From Photobacterium aquae (GTDB taxonomy: Bacteria; Pseudomonadota; Gammaproteobacteria; Enterobacterales; Vibrionaceae), in assembly GCF_001029445.1 (NCBI RefSeq), contig NZ_LDOT01000024.1:1-64000 (forward strand): a stretch of DNA of 64,000 bases, read 5' to 3'. Numbering within the stretch: the stretch's first letter is position 1; every line of letters starts with the position of its first letter. The notes below the pieces were generated by a model that saw nothing but the letters and a program-made list of their open reading frames with translations, did no database searches and was not told the origin of the DNA. The translations under genes and the position numbers were made by a program. Positions 33,162 through 43,287 of this stretch are shown here, in pieces.

Positions 33162-35156
33162 TCAGCTGTTTTTCTTTGGCGCTTGTTTTTTGGTTGCGGT
33201 TCTGCGCCCGGCTCCTGCTGATTTTGCCGATTTCGCCGTTGATGATTTACGGTAGCGCCGCGCACCTTTGGCCGGTTCCAGCGATTTCAAATCTCGCAAA
33301 CTCGGCGGGATCTCGCTGTTCTTTACTTTATCCATCAAAGCGGTAACCTGACTCTCCAGCGCTGCCATAAATGGTGAGTAGGCACATTTTCTATCAGCCA
33401 TATCCTGCAACTGGTGTTCCCAATGAGCCGTCATATCCGGGTATGTTGATTCATCAGGCAATGCGTATACCAACCCCCGTCCTGCTTCGCTGGCATGAAT
33501 ATTCTTGGCCTGACGTACCAATAGCTGGCGCTTGAACAAGGTATCGAGAATGCCCGCCCGCGTCGCCTCTGTTCCAAGGCCATCGGTGTCACGCAATATT
33601 TTTTTCAGTCCGCTATCGGAAACAAAACGCGCAATACCGGTCATCGCCTGCAGCAAGGTGGCCTCGGTAAATGCCTTTGGCGGCTCGGTCATCTTGTCTT
33701 TGATCTCGCCGTCGCGACACGTCAGCACCGTTCCTTTACGCAGAGGAGGGACTTTATCGGCCAAGTCGGCATCGTTATTCTCTTTGCTGTCATCTCGCCC
33801 TAGCAGTACTCGCCATCCCTGCACCATCAATTGACGGCCACGGGCAACAAACTCCCCGCCGGCAATAGCGAACACCAGTCGGGCTTCGCTGTACACCGCT
33901 GCCGGGTAGAACTGCATCAAATATTGCCGAGCCACCAACTGATAGACTTTCTGTTCTGCACTGCTCAAACTCGTCGGATTGACAGCCTTCGGGGTTGGGA
34001 TAATGGCATGGTGGGCATCCACCTTCTTATCATTCCACGCCTTGGACTTGAGCGAAGTATCGCTGTTTGCCACCGCTGTCGCGAGTTGCGGGTCTGTCGC
34101 GGCAACCGCTTTGCTAACCTCATCGGCCTGTCGGAAATGATCCATTGGCAAATAACGGCAATCTGAACGTGGGTAGGTAATCACTTTATGCTTTTCATAG
34201 AGTGACTGACAGGTGGCCAGTACATCAGCAGCACTCATGGCGTAGCGTTTGGCGGCATCAATCTGCAACGCCGAAAGAGAGTATGGCAAGGGAGGTGCCT
34301 GACGGCTCTCCTTGCGCTCGGAATCGGTCACTTCGGCTGGCTGGCCCTTGATCCGGCTAACCACGTTCTCGCAAAGTTTGCGGTTAAGTACCCGCCCGTC
34401 TTCATCCTGCCAAGGCTGGCACGCCTCGCTTGGCACCCAGCGGGCTCGGATCTCCATGTCCTGATAGGGGATCAGAGCAAACACTTCGTAAAATGGCTTA
34501 GGAACAAAATTGGCGATCTCATCATCACGCCGGGTCACCAACCCAAGAACTGGCGTCTGCACCCGACCGACTGACAATACGCCCCGGTAGCCGCCTTTTT
34601 GGCCAAGCAGCGTATAGGCGCGGGTCATGTTCATACCGTACAGCCAATCTGCGCGCGACCGTGCCAACGCCGATACCGACAGGGGAATAAAATCACGGTT
34701 GCTGCGAAGTTTATCCAACGCCCGCTTGACTGCTGCAGGGTTCAAGTCAGAAATTAACAAACGTTGAATAGTCGCCTTCTTGCTCTGCGACACCTTCACA
34801 TAATCGATGACTTCATCCACCAGCAACTGGCCTTCCCGGTCAGGGTCACCGGCATGGACAATTTCGCTCGCCTGCTTACACAGCTTGCGTACCACAGAAA
34901 GTTGTTTGCTCGCTGATTTTCGCGGCTTCAACTGCCACTGTTGGGGGACAATGGGCAGATCAGCCAGATTCCATTTTTTAAATCGTTCATCGTAAGCATC
35001 CGGCTCCACCTGCTCAAGCAAATGGCCAATACACCAGGTCACCACATCACCATTTCCAACTTCAATATAACCATCATGGTTTTTGTGCGGACGGGGTAAT
35101 ACGGCAGCAATTGCGCGACCAAGGCTTGGTTTTTCAGCGATATAAAGACGGCTCAT
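33162..35156 (-). CDS. topB: DNA topoisomerase III
   Basis: Type IA topoisomerase that decatenates DNA. TOPRIM domain at the N-terminus (RLYIAEKPSLGRAIAAVLP; DPDREGQLLVDEV), then the catalytic tyrosine in ITYPRSDCRYLP, and the conserved GLGTEATRAGILD in the later domain. The last 40 residues are Lys/Arg/Ala-rich and likely bind DNA. The family N-terminus corresponds to the ATG at 35156 (664 residues); an ATG at 35177 would add MSDQNTV. Neither has a good ribosome site. E. coli also has topB next to selD and ydjA; here it is separated from selU-selD by a Bax-like gene. Confidence 0.94.
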   Translation of the reverse strand: MSRLYIAEKPSLGRAIAAVLPRPHKNHDGYIEVGNGDVVTWCIGHLLEQVEPDAYDERFKKWNLADLPIVPQQWQLKPRKSASKQLSVVRKLCKQASEIVHAGDPDREGQLLVDEVIDYVKVSQSKKATIQRLLISDLNPAAVKRALDKLRSNRDFIPLSVSALARSRADWLYGMNMTRAYTLLGQKGGYRGVLSVGRVQTPVLGLVTRRDDEIANFVPKPFYEVFALIPYQDMEIRARWVPSEACQPWQDEDGRVLNRKLCENVVSRIKGQPAEVTDSERKESRQAPPLPYSLSALQIDAAKRYAMSAADVLATCQSLYEKHKVITYPRSDCRYLPMDHFRQADEVSKAVAATDPQLATAVANSDTSLKSKAWNDKKVDAHHAIIPTPKAVNPTSLSSAEQKVYQLVARQYLMQFYPAAVYSEARLVFAIAGGEFVARGRQLMVQGWRVLLGRDDSKENNDADLADKVPPLRKGTVLTCRDGEIKDKMTEPPKAFTEATLLQAMTGIARFVSDSGLKKILRDTDGLGTEATRAGILDTLFKRQLLVRQAKNIHASEAGRGLVYALPDESTYPDMTAHWEHQLQDMADRKCAYSPFMAALESQVTALMDKVKNSEIPPSLRDLKSLEPAKGARRYRKSSTAKSAKSAGAGRRTATKKQAPKKNS

Positions 35157-35335
35157 TACAGTATTCTGATCACTCATTTAATGCCGAGACTGTACCGAAA
35201 AGTCCTCAATGCAGCAACCAAAACACTGGATATATACACAGATACCCACCCTCAGCATACCTGTAGAGAATGCAACAGCTTGAAGTGCTGCAAAGTTAGG
35301 CGTAAGGTGCCTAAAAAAACAAGGGATATCCAAAT

Positions 35336-36103
35336 ATGAGAAAAAATCCTTCTCTTGGCGCTGTTACGCTAGCCATCACCATCGGCATAGCCGCTATGCA
35401 CCCGGGTGTGAGTATGGCAGCCACCACACACTCTCAAGCACAACATCAAAATGAAAAACCGGATTTTGCCACCATGACGAATGTCATCGAAAAGAAGACC
35501 GCGTTTTTTGCCTACCTCGCCCCAGCCATCAAACAGATCAACCAACGTATTGAGGCTGACAGGGCTAAATTGCATTGCGCCTTCAAAGCTGCAGGCCCGA
35601 TCGCCCCTTCTTCGTTTCTCAACGCAATGGCCAAGCAGTACGACGTACCTATGCCAGCCGGCGGCCCAGATCGTGATTGGCAGCAAGCCGTCCTCAAGCG
35701 AGCTGATATCATTCCTGCTCCGCTGGTAATGAGCCAAGCAGCCATTGAATCGGCTTGGGGCACCTCGCGCTTTGCCACCGAGGGCAATAACTATTTTGGC
35801 CAATGGTGCTATACCCAAGGCTGCGGTATTTTCCCGCATAAGGAAAATGGCGGTGCATTCCACGAAGTGAAACGTTTCGCGAATGTCGAAGCCGCAATCA
35901 ACGCCTATTTTGATAACGTCAATACTAACCCGGCCTATCAAACCCTACGGGATATCCGGGCACAACGCCGCGCTGATAATCTTCCAATCACCGCTGATGC
36001 ACTGGCAGCTGGCCTGCTCCACTACTCGCAAATCGGCGAGAAATACGTCACTGAAATCCGTGACATGGTACGAGACGATAGCAAGTACATGCCGCAATCC
36101 TAG
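35336..36103 (+). CDS. bax: Bax-like glucosaminidase-domain protein
   Basis: 255 residues with a signal peptide (cut after about residue 28, SMA-ATT). The C-terminal half is a mannosyl-glycoprotein endo-beta-N-acetylglucosaminidase-type domain: PAPLVMSQAAIESAWGTSRFA carries the catalytic Glu, followed by NYFGQWCYTQGCGIFP and the YFDNVNTNPAY segment. It resembles E. coli Bax (274 residues). Expected to cut peptidoglycan glycans in the periplasm; substrate not proven. Confidence 0.85.
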   Translation: MRKNPSLGAVTLAITIGIAAMHPGVSMAATTHSQAQHQNEKPDFATMTNVIEKKTAFFAYLAPAIKQINQRIEADRAKLHCAFKAAGPIAPSSFLNAMAKQYDVPMPAGGPDRDWQQAVLKRADIIPAPLVMSQAAIESAWGTSRFATEGNNYFGQWCYTQGCGIFPHKENGGAFHEVKRFANVEAAINAYFDNVNTNPAYQTLRDIRAQRRADNLPITADALAAGLLHYSQIGEKYVTEIRDMVRDDSKYMPQS

Positions 36104-36124
36104 GCAATACATGACTTACTGACA

Positions 36125-36157
36125 AAAAAATACCCGGCCAGAGACCGGGTATTTTTT
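36125..36157. terminator. Bidirectional terminator between bax-like gene and selU
   Basis: AAAAAATACCCGG (36125-36137) pairs perfectly with CCGGGTATTTTTT (36145-36157), 7-base loop, between convergent genes. Confidence 0.93.
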
Positions 36158-36175
36158 AACTTGGGTTAGCTGTAC

Positions 36176-37264
36176 TTAACGCTCAGCAAGCCAAGCTTTA
36201 ACCTCATCATACTGCCCACGGAAGACAATACGCTCAGCCTTCTTGCTCAGCTGATAGGTGTACATAGGATCATAATACTGCTCAAGCAATATGGTCAGCC
36301 AATCATAGTGACCGGTTAGATCGCCCGTTGCCTGCATCTGTCTAACAGCCTGTTGTTGGATATTGAGCACCTCATCATAGCGCTCATTGCCTAGGCGTTT
36401 GCGAATACTGAACATGCTTCGTTCTAGATACTCGGCGAAACTCACCCAGCCCGCATCCTCGCCATATTCAGTGCAGAAGTCACGCTGCATCCGAATAACA
36501 TAGTCGGCCAACAGACGCTCAAGACGCACATCCAACGGGTCATCCACAACCGCAAGCTGTGCCAGCTGCATTGCATGATGAATAGGCAACGGTACGCTGG
36601 CAGAGCCGATAGCTTTACCTTCATCCTCTAGGACGAAACTCCGCTGGCCTGCATCAAGTTTTTTGAGGATCTCTACCGCCAGCACATTTTCAAAATCAAT
36701 CTGAGTGCGCTGAGCCGAGACATAACGACCAAACGAAGAGCCACGGTGATTTGCCGCACCTTCCAGATCGAGGCCGTTGGCTAGCTCATTGACCATAATG
36801 GTCTTGCCGCTACCGGTATTACCACCCACCAGCGTCACTGGCATTGCCGCAGCCTGCTCGATGGTATCAATAAGGAAGCGGCGCAGAGCCTTGTAACCAC
36901 CAACAACAAACGGGTAGTCAATACCTACCTCACGCAGCCATTGCTGACTGATCTGCGAGCGCAAACCACCACGGAAGCAATAGAGATAACCGTTCGGGTT
37001 CGCTTCACAAAAAGCCTTCCACTGAGCGACTCGAGCCGCTTTGACCTCACCATTGACCAATTCATGGCCCAGTTCAATCGCAGCCGCCTGACCTTTTTCT
37101 TTATAACAAGTCCCCACCGCCTTACGTTCATCATCTTCCATCAACGGATGACTCACCGAGGTTGGGAATGCGCCTTGACTAAACTCAACAGGGGCTCGCA
37201 TGTCCATCAACGGCGTATCGTTAAGGAATAATTGGCGGTAATCTTCACAATTTGGACGTGTCAT
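36176..37264 (-). CDS. selU: tRNA 2-selenouridine synthase
   Basis: Exchanges sulfur for selenium at the wobble 2-thiouridine of tRNAs for Lys, Glu and Gln, using selenophosphate. 362 residues: an N-terminal rhodanese domain with the active Cys96 in YLYCFRGGLRSQ, and a C-terminal P-loop domain with GGNTGSGKT. It starts 2 bases after selD ends, so the two are one operon; SelD makes its selenium donor. Confidence 0.95.
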   Translation of the reverse strand: MTRPNCEDYRQLFLNDTPLMDMRAPVEFSQGAFPTSVSHPLMEDDERKAVGTCYKEKGQAAAIELGHELVNGEVKAARVAQWKAFCEANPNGYLYCFRGGLRSQISQQWLREVGIDYPFVVGGYKALRRFLIDTIEQAAAMPVTLVGGNTGSGKTIMVNELANGLDLEGAANHRGSSFGRYVSAQRTQIDFENVLAVEILKKLDAGQRSFVLEDEGKAIGSASVPLPIHHAMQLAQLAVVDDPLDVRLERLLADYVIRMQRDFCTEYGEDAGWVSFAEYLERSMFSIRKRLGNERYDEVLNIQQQAVRQMQATGDLTGHYDWLTILLEQYYDPMYTYQLSKKAERIVFRGQYDEVKAWLAER

Positions 37265-37266
37265 AA

Positions 37267-38307
37267 TTAGCGGATCTCGATCAATACAGTCTCGCCATCC
37301 TCGGCTTTATGCAACTCACCAATAGCATTAAGCACAATCCCGTGCTTCTCGGCTACAGCCTGTACTTCGCTTTCAGCATCAGGAGATACGGCCAGCAACA
37401 AACCACCAGATGTCTGAGGATCACAAAGCAGCGATTTCTGTTGTTCAGTGATCTCTGCCACACGGTGCCCATAGCTCGCATAGTTGCGGCCTGTGCCACC
37501 CGGAACACATCCTTGCTCAATATAATCAAACACATTAGGCAAGTGTGGAACCTGATCAAAATCCAGTGTCGCTTTAAGGCCGCTACCTTCACAAATCTCA
37601 TTCAGGTGGCCCAACAAACCAAAACCGGTTACGTCCGTCATCGCCTTCACGCCTTCGATATCGGCAAAATCAGCACCCGGCTTGTTCAGTTTGCACATCC
37701 AATCACGAGCCAAGCCCTGGTGTTCCGGCTTCAGTTGAGATTTTTTCTCCGCTGTCGTCAGTACGCCAATACCCAATGGCTTGGTCAAAAATAGCTTGCA
37801 GCCAGCCTCAGCACAGTTGTTGCGCTTCACGCGGTCGGTATCAACAATACCGGTCACGGCCAAGCCGAAAATTGGCTCAGGCGCATCAATCGAGTGGCCA
37901 CCCGCTAGGCTAATACCTGCTTCACGGCATACGGCACGACCGCCTTCAATCACTTGCTGGGCAATTTCAGGTGCCAGTACATTGACCGGCCAACCAAGGA
38001 TAGCAATCGCCATGATCGGCTTGCCGCCCATCGCGTAGATATCACTGATGGCATTAGTCGCTGCGATTCGACCGAAATCATAAGGGTCATCGACAATCGG
38101 CATAAAGAAGTCGGTGGTACTGATAACAGCGGTGCCGTTACCCAAATCATAAACTGCCGCGTCGTCTTTGCTTTCATTGCCGACCAGCAGGTTAGGATCA
38201 GCGAACGGAGCGATCTGGGTACGAAGAATGGTATCCAGAACTTGAGGGGAAATTTTACAGCCACACCCTGCACCGTGGCTGTATTGAGTTAGGCGAACAT
38301 TATCCAT
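37267..38307 (-). CDS. selD: Selenide, water dikinase (selenophosphate synthetase)
   Basis: ATP-dependent formation of selenophosphate. 346 residues; the N-terminal active site GAGCGCK has Cys15, Cys17 and Lys18, with Cys and not selenocysteine in the catalytic place. DDAAVYDLGNGTAVISTTDFF and TDVTGFGLLGHLNE are PurM-like family signatures. Upstream of selU in one transcript; ydjA lies further upstream on the same strand, 144 bases away. Confidence 0.96.
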   Translation of the reverse strand: MDNVRLTQYSHGAGCGCKISPQVLDTILRTQIAPFADPNLLVGNESKDDAAVYDLGNGTAVISTTDFFMPIVDDPYDFGRIAATNAISDIYAMGGKPIMAIAILGWPVNVLAPEIAQQVIEGGRAVCREAGISLAGGHSIDAPEPIFGLAVTGIVDTDRVKRNNCAEAGCKLFLTKPLGIGVLTTAEKKSQLKPEHQGLARDWMCKLNKPGADFADIEGVKAMTDVTGFGLLGHLNEICEGSGLKATLDFDQVPHLPNVFDYIEQGCVPGGTGRNYASYGHRVAEITEQQKSLLCDPQTSGGLLLAVSPDAESEVQAVAEKHGIVLNAIGELHKAEDGETVLIEIR

Positions 38308-38451
38308 GACACGCTCCGATATTATTCAAAAGAGCGAAGGATTCTACTCCTGCGGGATCAGGCTGTCACGTAGCTTGATCAAAAAGCCGCGCGTTAGCAC
38401 CTTTGCAGCTGGCATTTAAACAGGGATAGCAGCTGTACAAAGGACTATCGA

Positions 38452-39000
38452 CTATAGATATTCAACATAGCGGCTGACATCGCGCTCTGGCACTTTAGCC
38501 TCACGGCAGGCGGCAGTGCCAAGATACAAAAAACCGACTATCATATCGTCGCCTCTAACCCCAAGCGCCTCGCGAACCACGGAATGGTAGGCCCAACTCC
38601 CCGTCCGCCAAAAACCGGCATATCCCTGCGCAATCGCAGCCATCTGCATGGCCTGGGCAGCACAGCCGGCTGAGAGGTATTGCTCTATCTGAGGCACTTT
38701 GTCATGCTCAGCCACTTTCGCCACCACGGTGATAACCATAGGCGCCCGAAACGGAGCCTTGTTGGCTTTATCTATTACCTCGGGACTAGCTCCATCAGCC
38801 CTTGCGGCCTCAGCTAAGATATCAGCCAACTTTTGGACTCCGTCGCCGTGCGAAACAATAAACCGCCACGGAGTCAAACCGCCGTGGTCAGGGGCTCGCA
38901 GCCCAGCCCGGAGGATATTGTCAAGATCCTCGCCCAACGGTGCAGGAGAGGTCATCTTTGGCAATGACCGACGATTTAGCAAAAGGGTTAGTGCATCCAT
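38452..39000 (-). CDS. ydjA: YdjA-type nitroreductase
   Basis: FMN-dependent nitroreductase-fold protein of 182 residues, as in E. coli YdjA (183). The start MDALTLLLNRRSLPKMTSPAP and the middle SAGCAAQAMQMAAIAQGYAGFWRTG are typical. Physiological substrate unknown. E. coli has the same neighbours (selD, sppA). GAGGT lies 5-9 bases before the ATG. Confidence 0.93.
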   Translation of the reverse strand: MDALTLLLNRRSLPKMTSPAPLGEDLDNILRAGLRAPDHGGLTPWRFIVSHGDGVQKLADILAEAARADGASPEVIDKANKAPFRAPMVITVVAKVAEHDKVPQIEQYLSAGCAAQAMQMAAIAQGYAGFWRTGSWAYHSVVREALGVRGDDMIVGFLYLGTAACREAKVPERDVSRYVEYL

Positions 39001-39083
39001 ATCAACCTCATTTTCCTTTTAACAACCCGTCAACCATAGCACACACTACCAACCAAGGCATTGCCACCAACCAGCACTTAAGA

Positions 39084-41096
39084 TCAAATACGGGCCGCTA
39101 ATTCAATACCTTGTCGAATAACCCGCTTAGCATCGACTTCACCGGCCACATCCGCGCCGCCAATCACATGCACCGAGACATTCATCGCTTTTAACGCATT
39201 CGACAGCATTTCAACAGAAGTCTGCCCGGCACAAACCACTATGTGGTCAACATCCAGCACCCGCGACTGACCCTCAACGGTAATGTGCAATCCCTGATCA
39301 TCAATCTTGTCGTAATTGACCCCGCTGAGCATCTCCACGCCGCGCTTTTCAAGCACTCGCTTGTGGATCCAACCGGTTGTCTTACCCGGCCCCTTGCCCA
39401 TTTTTCCCGCCCGGCGCTGCATCAACCAGACCTGTCGCTGGCTCACATACTCATCATGGGGATAGAGCCCGCCGGGATGGGAAATCGCTTTATCGATCCC
39501 CCAATCTTTAAGCCAATCATCAAGATCCTGATGTTCGGGCTCAGTCAGCATGGTCGAGACATCAATCCCTATACCACCAGCGCCAATCACAGCAACTCGC
39601 TGACCCAGTTTGATCTGATCACGGATCAGCGTCTGGTAATCGATCACCTTGCTATGCTCGATGCCTGGAATATTCGGCATCCTCGGCTGAACCCCAGTTG
39701 CCACAATCACCTCGTCATAATCCTTCAGCTCGTCGGCCTGCACGGCATGGCTTAACTTAACGTTGACCCCGGTCTGCTCCAGACGACGACTGAAATAACG
39801 AATTGTTTCCTTGAACTCTTCCTTGCCGGGGATCTGCATCGCCAAATTGAACTGACCACCAAGATGGTCATTCTTCTCAAACAAATCCACCACAAAACCC
39901 CGTTCTGCCGCCGCAACAGCCGTTGCCATCCCAGCCGGACCCGCACCAACAACCGCAACCTTACGTTTGCCCGCGGCAGGCGTCAGAACCAATTCCGTTT
40001 CATAGCACGCCTGCGGGTTGACCAAACAGCTGGCACGTTTACCAACAAATACATGGTCTAAACAGGCTTGGTTACAACCAATACAGGTGTTAATGTCATC
40101 CGCCCGATCCTGCTCGGCTTTGAGCACAAAGTCCGGGTCGGCCAAAAACGGTCGTGCCATCGAGACCATATCCGCCTGTCCCGACGCCAGAATATCTTCC
40201 GCAACTTGCGGAGTATTGATTCGGTTACAGGTCACCAACGGAATAGAGACTTCGGATTTGAGTTTTTCCGTTACCCAGCTAAAGGCCGCCCTTGGCACTT
40301 GAGTCGCAATGGTTGGTACTCGCGCCTCGTGCCAGCCAATCCCGGTATTAAGGATCGTCACACCGGCCAACTCAAGCTGCTTGGCCAATTGGACAACCTC
40401 ATCATGGGTACTGCCCTGCTCGACCAGATCCAACATCGACAATCGAAATACGATAATAAAATCACGACCGGCACGTGCCCTAACCGCCTTGACCAATTCA
40501 ATCGGGAAGCGAATTCTGTTTTCATAGCTGCCCCCCCACTCATCATAGCGATGGTTGGAACGCTTACAGATAAACTGGTTGATGAGATAGCCTTCCGATC
40601 CCATCAGCTCTACCCCATCATAGCCAGCTTCACGAGCTAATTCCGCGCTCTTGGCAAAGGCCTCGATGGTTTTTCGGATCTGGCGGTGGCTCATTTCACT
40701 CGGGGTAAATTTGGAAATTGGCGATTTGACCGCCGAAGCACTGACCGCAAAGGGGTGCAGCGCATAACGGCCAGCATGGAGCAGCTGAAGGGCTATTTTA
40801 CCCCCCTGCTCATGGACGGCATCAGTAATGGCCCTGTGCGCCCGAGCGGCTCGCGCCGAGCTAAACTCCGCGCTCAGAGGATGAAGCCTGCCGCGAAAAT
40901 TGGGAGAAAAACCACCGGTCACAATCAGTCCCACACCACCTTTCGCACGGGCCGCATAAAAGGCCGCCAGCTTCTTGAAACCATCTCGGGCTTCTTCCAA
41001 GCCAGTATGCATCGACCCCATCAAGACACGGTTGCGTAATGTTGTGAAACCAAGATCCAGCGGTGCTAATAGGTGAGAGTATGATTTATCTTCCAT
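39084..41096 (-). CDS. fadH: 2,4-dienoyl-CoA reductase (NADPH)
   Basis: Needed for beta-oxidation of unsaturated fatty acids. 670 residues (E. coli 672): an N-terminal old-yellow-enzyme barrel with FMN (DLGFTTLRNRVLMGSMHTGLE), a 4Fe-4S site in CIGCNQACLDHVFVGKRASC, then FAD and NADPH Rossmann domains (VAVVGAGPAGMATAVAAAERG; VAVIGAGGIGIDVS). ATG 41096 has AAGAA 8 bases upstream; an ATG 9 bases earlier would sit directly on that site. A near-consensus FadR operator lies 20 bases upstream, so repression by FadR without fatty acids is expected. Confidence 0.94.
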   Translation of the reverse strand: MEDKSYSHLLAPLDLGFTTLRNRVLMGSMHTGLEEARDGFKKLAAFYAARAKGGVGLIVTGGFSPNFRGRLHPLSAEFSSARAARAHRAITDAVHEQGGKIALQLLHAGRYALHPFAVSASAVKSPISKFTPSEMSHRQIRKTIEAFAKSAELAREAGYDGVELMGSEGYLINQFICKRSNHRYDEWGGSYENRIRFPIELVKAVRARAGRDFIIVFRLSMLDLVEQGSTHDEVVQLAKQLELAGVTILNTGIGWHEARVPTIATQVPRAAFSWVTEKLKSEVSIPLVTCNRINTPQVAEDILASGQADMVSMARPFLADPDFVLKAEQDRADDINTCIGCNQACLDHVFVGKRASCLVNPQACYETELVLTPAAGKRKVAVVGAGPAGMATAVAAAERGFVVDLFEKNDHLGGQFNLAMQIPGKEEFKETIRYFSRRLEQTGVNVKLSHAVQADELKDYDEVIVATGVQPRMPNIPGIEHSKVIDYQTLIRDQIKLGQRVAVIGAGGIGIDVSTMLTEPEHQDLDDWLKDWGIDKAISHPGGLYPHDEYVSQRQVWLMQRRAGKMGKGPGKTTGWIHKRVLEKRGVEMLSGVNYDKIDDQGLHITVEGQSRVLDVDHIVVCAGQTSVEMLSNALKAMNVSVHVIGGADVAGEVDAKRVIRQGIELAARI

Positions 41097-41115
41097 GGCA
41101 TCCATTCTTCTTTTG

Positions 41116-41132
41116 GTATGGTCTGACCAGTA
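41116..41132. promoter_or_regulatory. FadR operator of fadH
   Basis: GTATGGTCTGACCAGTA contains the perfect core TGGTC-T-GACCA and matches AACTGGTCNGACCAGTT at 13 of the 16 defined positions. It is 20-36 bases upstream of the fadH start, a position for repression, and FadR is encoded at 55573-56424. Confidence 0.8.
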
Positions 41133-41345
41133 TACGAAGCAATCTTACTTTTTTCAAACAACCGTTTACAACAACTTAACAATAAATTGATTTAGATCTA
41201 ACCAGCCACATCATGAAACCCATTAGCCATTGTTGCAAGCCAGGCCGCAATTGCCTTTCGGTTCAGTTGGCTAAGAGCGATTTGTTACTGTAATTCCACG
41301 TTTACTACGTTAGGATAAGCGCATCGTAAACAGTCAGGAACAATC

Positions 41346-43202
41346 ATGAAAACCATCTTCAAAGGAATTGGAAAGCTATTCCGAGGGATATGGAAACTGA
41401 TCAGCTTTGCCCGCCAATTGCTGATCAACCTGTTCTTCCTTATCTTTATCGGCATTATCATTTTTGCCTTCTCTGAAAGCGACAAACAACCGCTATTACC
41501 AGAAAGCGCAGCATTGGTACTCAACCTGCAAGGGCCTATCGTTGAGCAACGCACTCCAACCAACCCAATCGACAACCTGACCAGCAGCGCGCTGGGCGGT
41601 GAGCAAGTACAAGAAAACGTACTGTTCGATATCGTTGACACACTGCGCACAGCTAAAACCGATGAACGAATCACCGGACTCGTGCTCGACCTGCGCAATA
41701 TGCCAGAAACCAATCTGACCAAGCTGCGCTACATTGCCAAGGCCATTACCGAGTTCAAGCAATCAGGCAAGCCAGTTATCGCTTTTGGCGAGAACTTCCG
41801 CCAGAGCCAGTACTACCTATCGTCTTTTGCTGACAAAATCTACATGTCGCCAGACGGCGGCGTGCTGCTAAACGGCTATGGCACTTACAGCCTGTACTAC
41901 AAAACGCTACTTGAGAAGCTGAACATCAACACCCACGTCTTCCGTGTCGGTACGTACAAATCGTTTGTTGAACCGTACACCCAAGACGGCATGTCAGAAG
42001 CTGCGCGTGAGGCCAATACCGCATGGTTGAATCAACTATGGACCGCCTACACCAACGACGTTGCAAGCAACCGTAAGATTGATGCCGCGGCCCTGACACC
42101 GGAACTCGATAGCTTTGTTGAAAAATTCAAGGCTGCAAACGGCGATTTTGCAAAACTCAGCCTGCAAATGGGCCTCGTCGATGAGCTGATCAACCGCCCT
42201 CAGCTGAGCGCTAAATTGATTGAGCAGTTCGGCAGCGATGGCGATCACAGCTTCAACCATGTCAGCTACTACGACTACATGCCTCTAACCAAAGCCCCTA
42301 CTCTGCCGGGAGACAATGAAATTGCCGTTGTGGTTGCCAGCGGCGCGATCATGGACGGCGAGCAGCGTAAAGGCACCGTCGGGGGCGATACAACCGCTGC
42401 ACTTCTACGTGAAGCCCGCAACGATGATAACGTTAAGGCCGTTTTGCTTCGCGTAGACAGCCCAGGGGGCAGCGCCTTTGCCTCAGAGGTTATCCGCAAC
42501 GAAGTTGATGCCCTGAAAGCAGCCGGCAAGCCCGTTGTTGTCTCTATGTCGAGTGTCGCAGCATCAGGCGGCTACTGGATTTCGGCCAGCGCCGATAAGA
42601 TCATGGCCAACCCTACGACCATCACCGGTTCAATCGGTATTTTTGCTATTTTGACGACCTTTGAAAAAGGCCTCGAAAAAATGGGGGTATATAGCGATGG
42701 TGTCGGCACCACCCCATTTGCTGGCGTTGGTGTAACCCGTGAACTGCCACAGGGCGTGGCAGAGATTTTCCAGCTCGGCATCGAAAATGGCTACCAGCGC
42801 TTCATCGGGCTTGTCAGCCAATACCGCAACATGTCACTGGAAGAAGCAGACAAAGTTGCTCAAGGCCGAGTTTGGACTGGCGAAGATGCTCTCAAGCTAG
42901 GCTTGGTTGATCAGCTAGGTGATTTCGATGACGCCGTTGCGGCCACGGCTGAACTGGCGAATCTTGGTGATAATTACCAAATTCGTTGGATGGAACAACC
43001 ACTTAGCCCTACTCAGCTATTTATGCAGCAACTAAGCGGCGGTGCCAAGGCACTCATTGCCCAAGCACTGTTTGATAACGTACCTGCAGCACTCCAACCT
43101 GTTTCACAACAGGTTGTAACAGACTTGTCTACGTTGAGTAACTTCAACGATCCAAAAGGGCAATACGCATTCTGCTTGAACTGTATCAATAACCAAAAGT
43201 GA
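41346..43202 (+). CDS. sppA: Signal peptide peptidase SppA (protease IV)
   Basis: Inner membrane serine protease that degrades cleaved signal peptides. 618 residues with one N-terminal anchor (about residues 25-45) and two tandem SppA domains. The catalytic Lys is in RVGTYKSFVEPY of the first domain and the catalytic Ser in SSVAASGGYWIS of the second; RVDSPGGSAFASEVIR is the oxyanion region. Length equals E. coli SppA. ansA is downstream, as in E. coli, but a terminator lies between. Confidence 0.95.
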   Translation: MKTIFKGIGKLFRGIWKLISFARQLLINLFFLIFIGIIIFAFSESDKQPLLPESAALVLNLQGPIVEQRTPTNPIDNLTSSALGGEQVQENVLFDIVDTLRTAKTDERITGLVLDLRNMPETNLTKLRYIAKAITEFKQSGKPVIAFGENFRQSQYYLSSFADKIYMSPDGGVLLNGYGTYSLYYKTLLEKLNINTHVFRVGTYKSFVEPYTQDGMSEAAREANTAWLNQLWTAYTNDVASNRKIDAAALTPELDSFVEKFKAANGDFAKLSLQMGLVDELINRPQLSAKLIEQFGSDGDHSFNHVSYYDYMPLTKAPTLPGDNEIAVVVASGAIMDGEQRKGTVGGDTTAALLREARNDDNVKAVLLRVDSPGGSAFASEVIRNEVDALKAAGKPVVVSMSSVAASGGYWISASADKIMANPTTITGSIGIFAILTTFEKGLEKMGVYSDGVGTTPFAGVGVTRELPQGVAEIFQLGIENGYQRFIGLVSQYRNMSLEEADKVAQGRVWTGEDALKLGLVDQLGDFDDAVAATAELANLGDNYQIRWMEQPLSPTQLFMQQLSGGAKALIAQALFDNVPAALQPVSQQVVTDLSTLSNFNDPKGQYAFCLNCINNQK

Positions 43203-43207
43203 GACTC

Positions 43208-43232
43208 AGCCCGGCATTGCCGGGCTTTTTTT
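43208..43232 (+). terminator. Intrinsic terminator after sppA
   Basis: AGCCCGGC (43208-43215) pairs with GCCGGGCT (43219-43226), ATT loop, then six T. Confidence 0.93.
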
Positions 43233-43287
43233 ACCCGCTGTAGACCGTATAATGCCCCCACTCCAAACCGACATTCTGTACCCACAT

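Noticed and set aside
37267..38307. Selenocysteine in SelD
   Set aside because: The catalytic position is an ordinary Cys codon and no in-frame TGA occurs.
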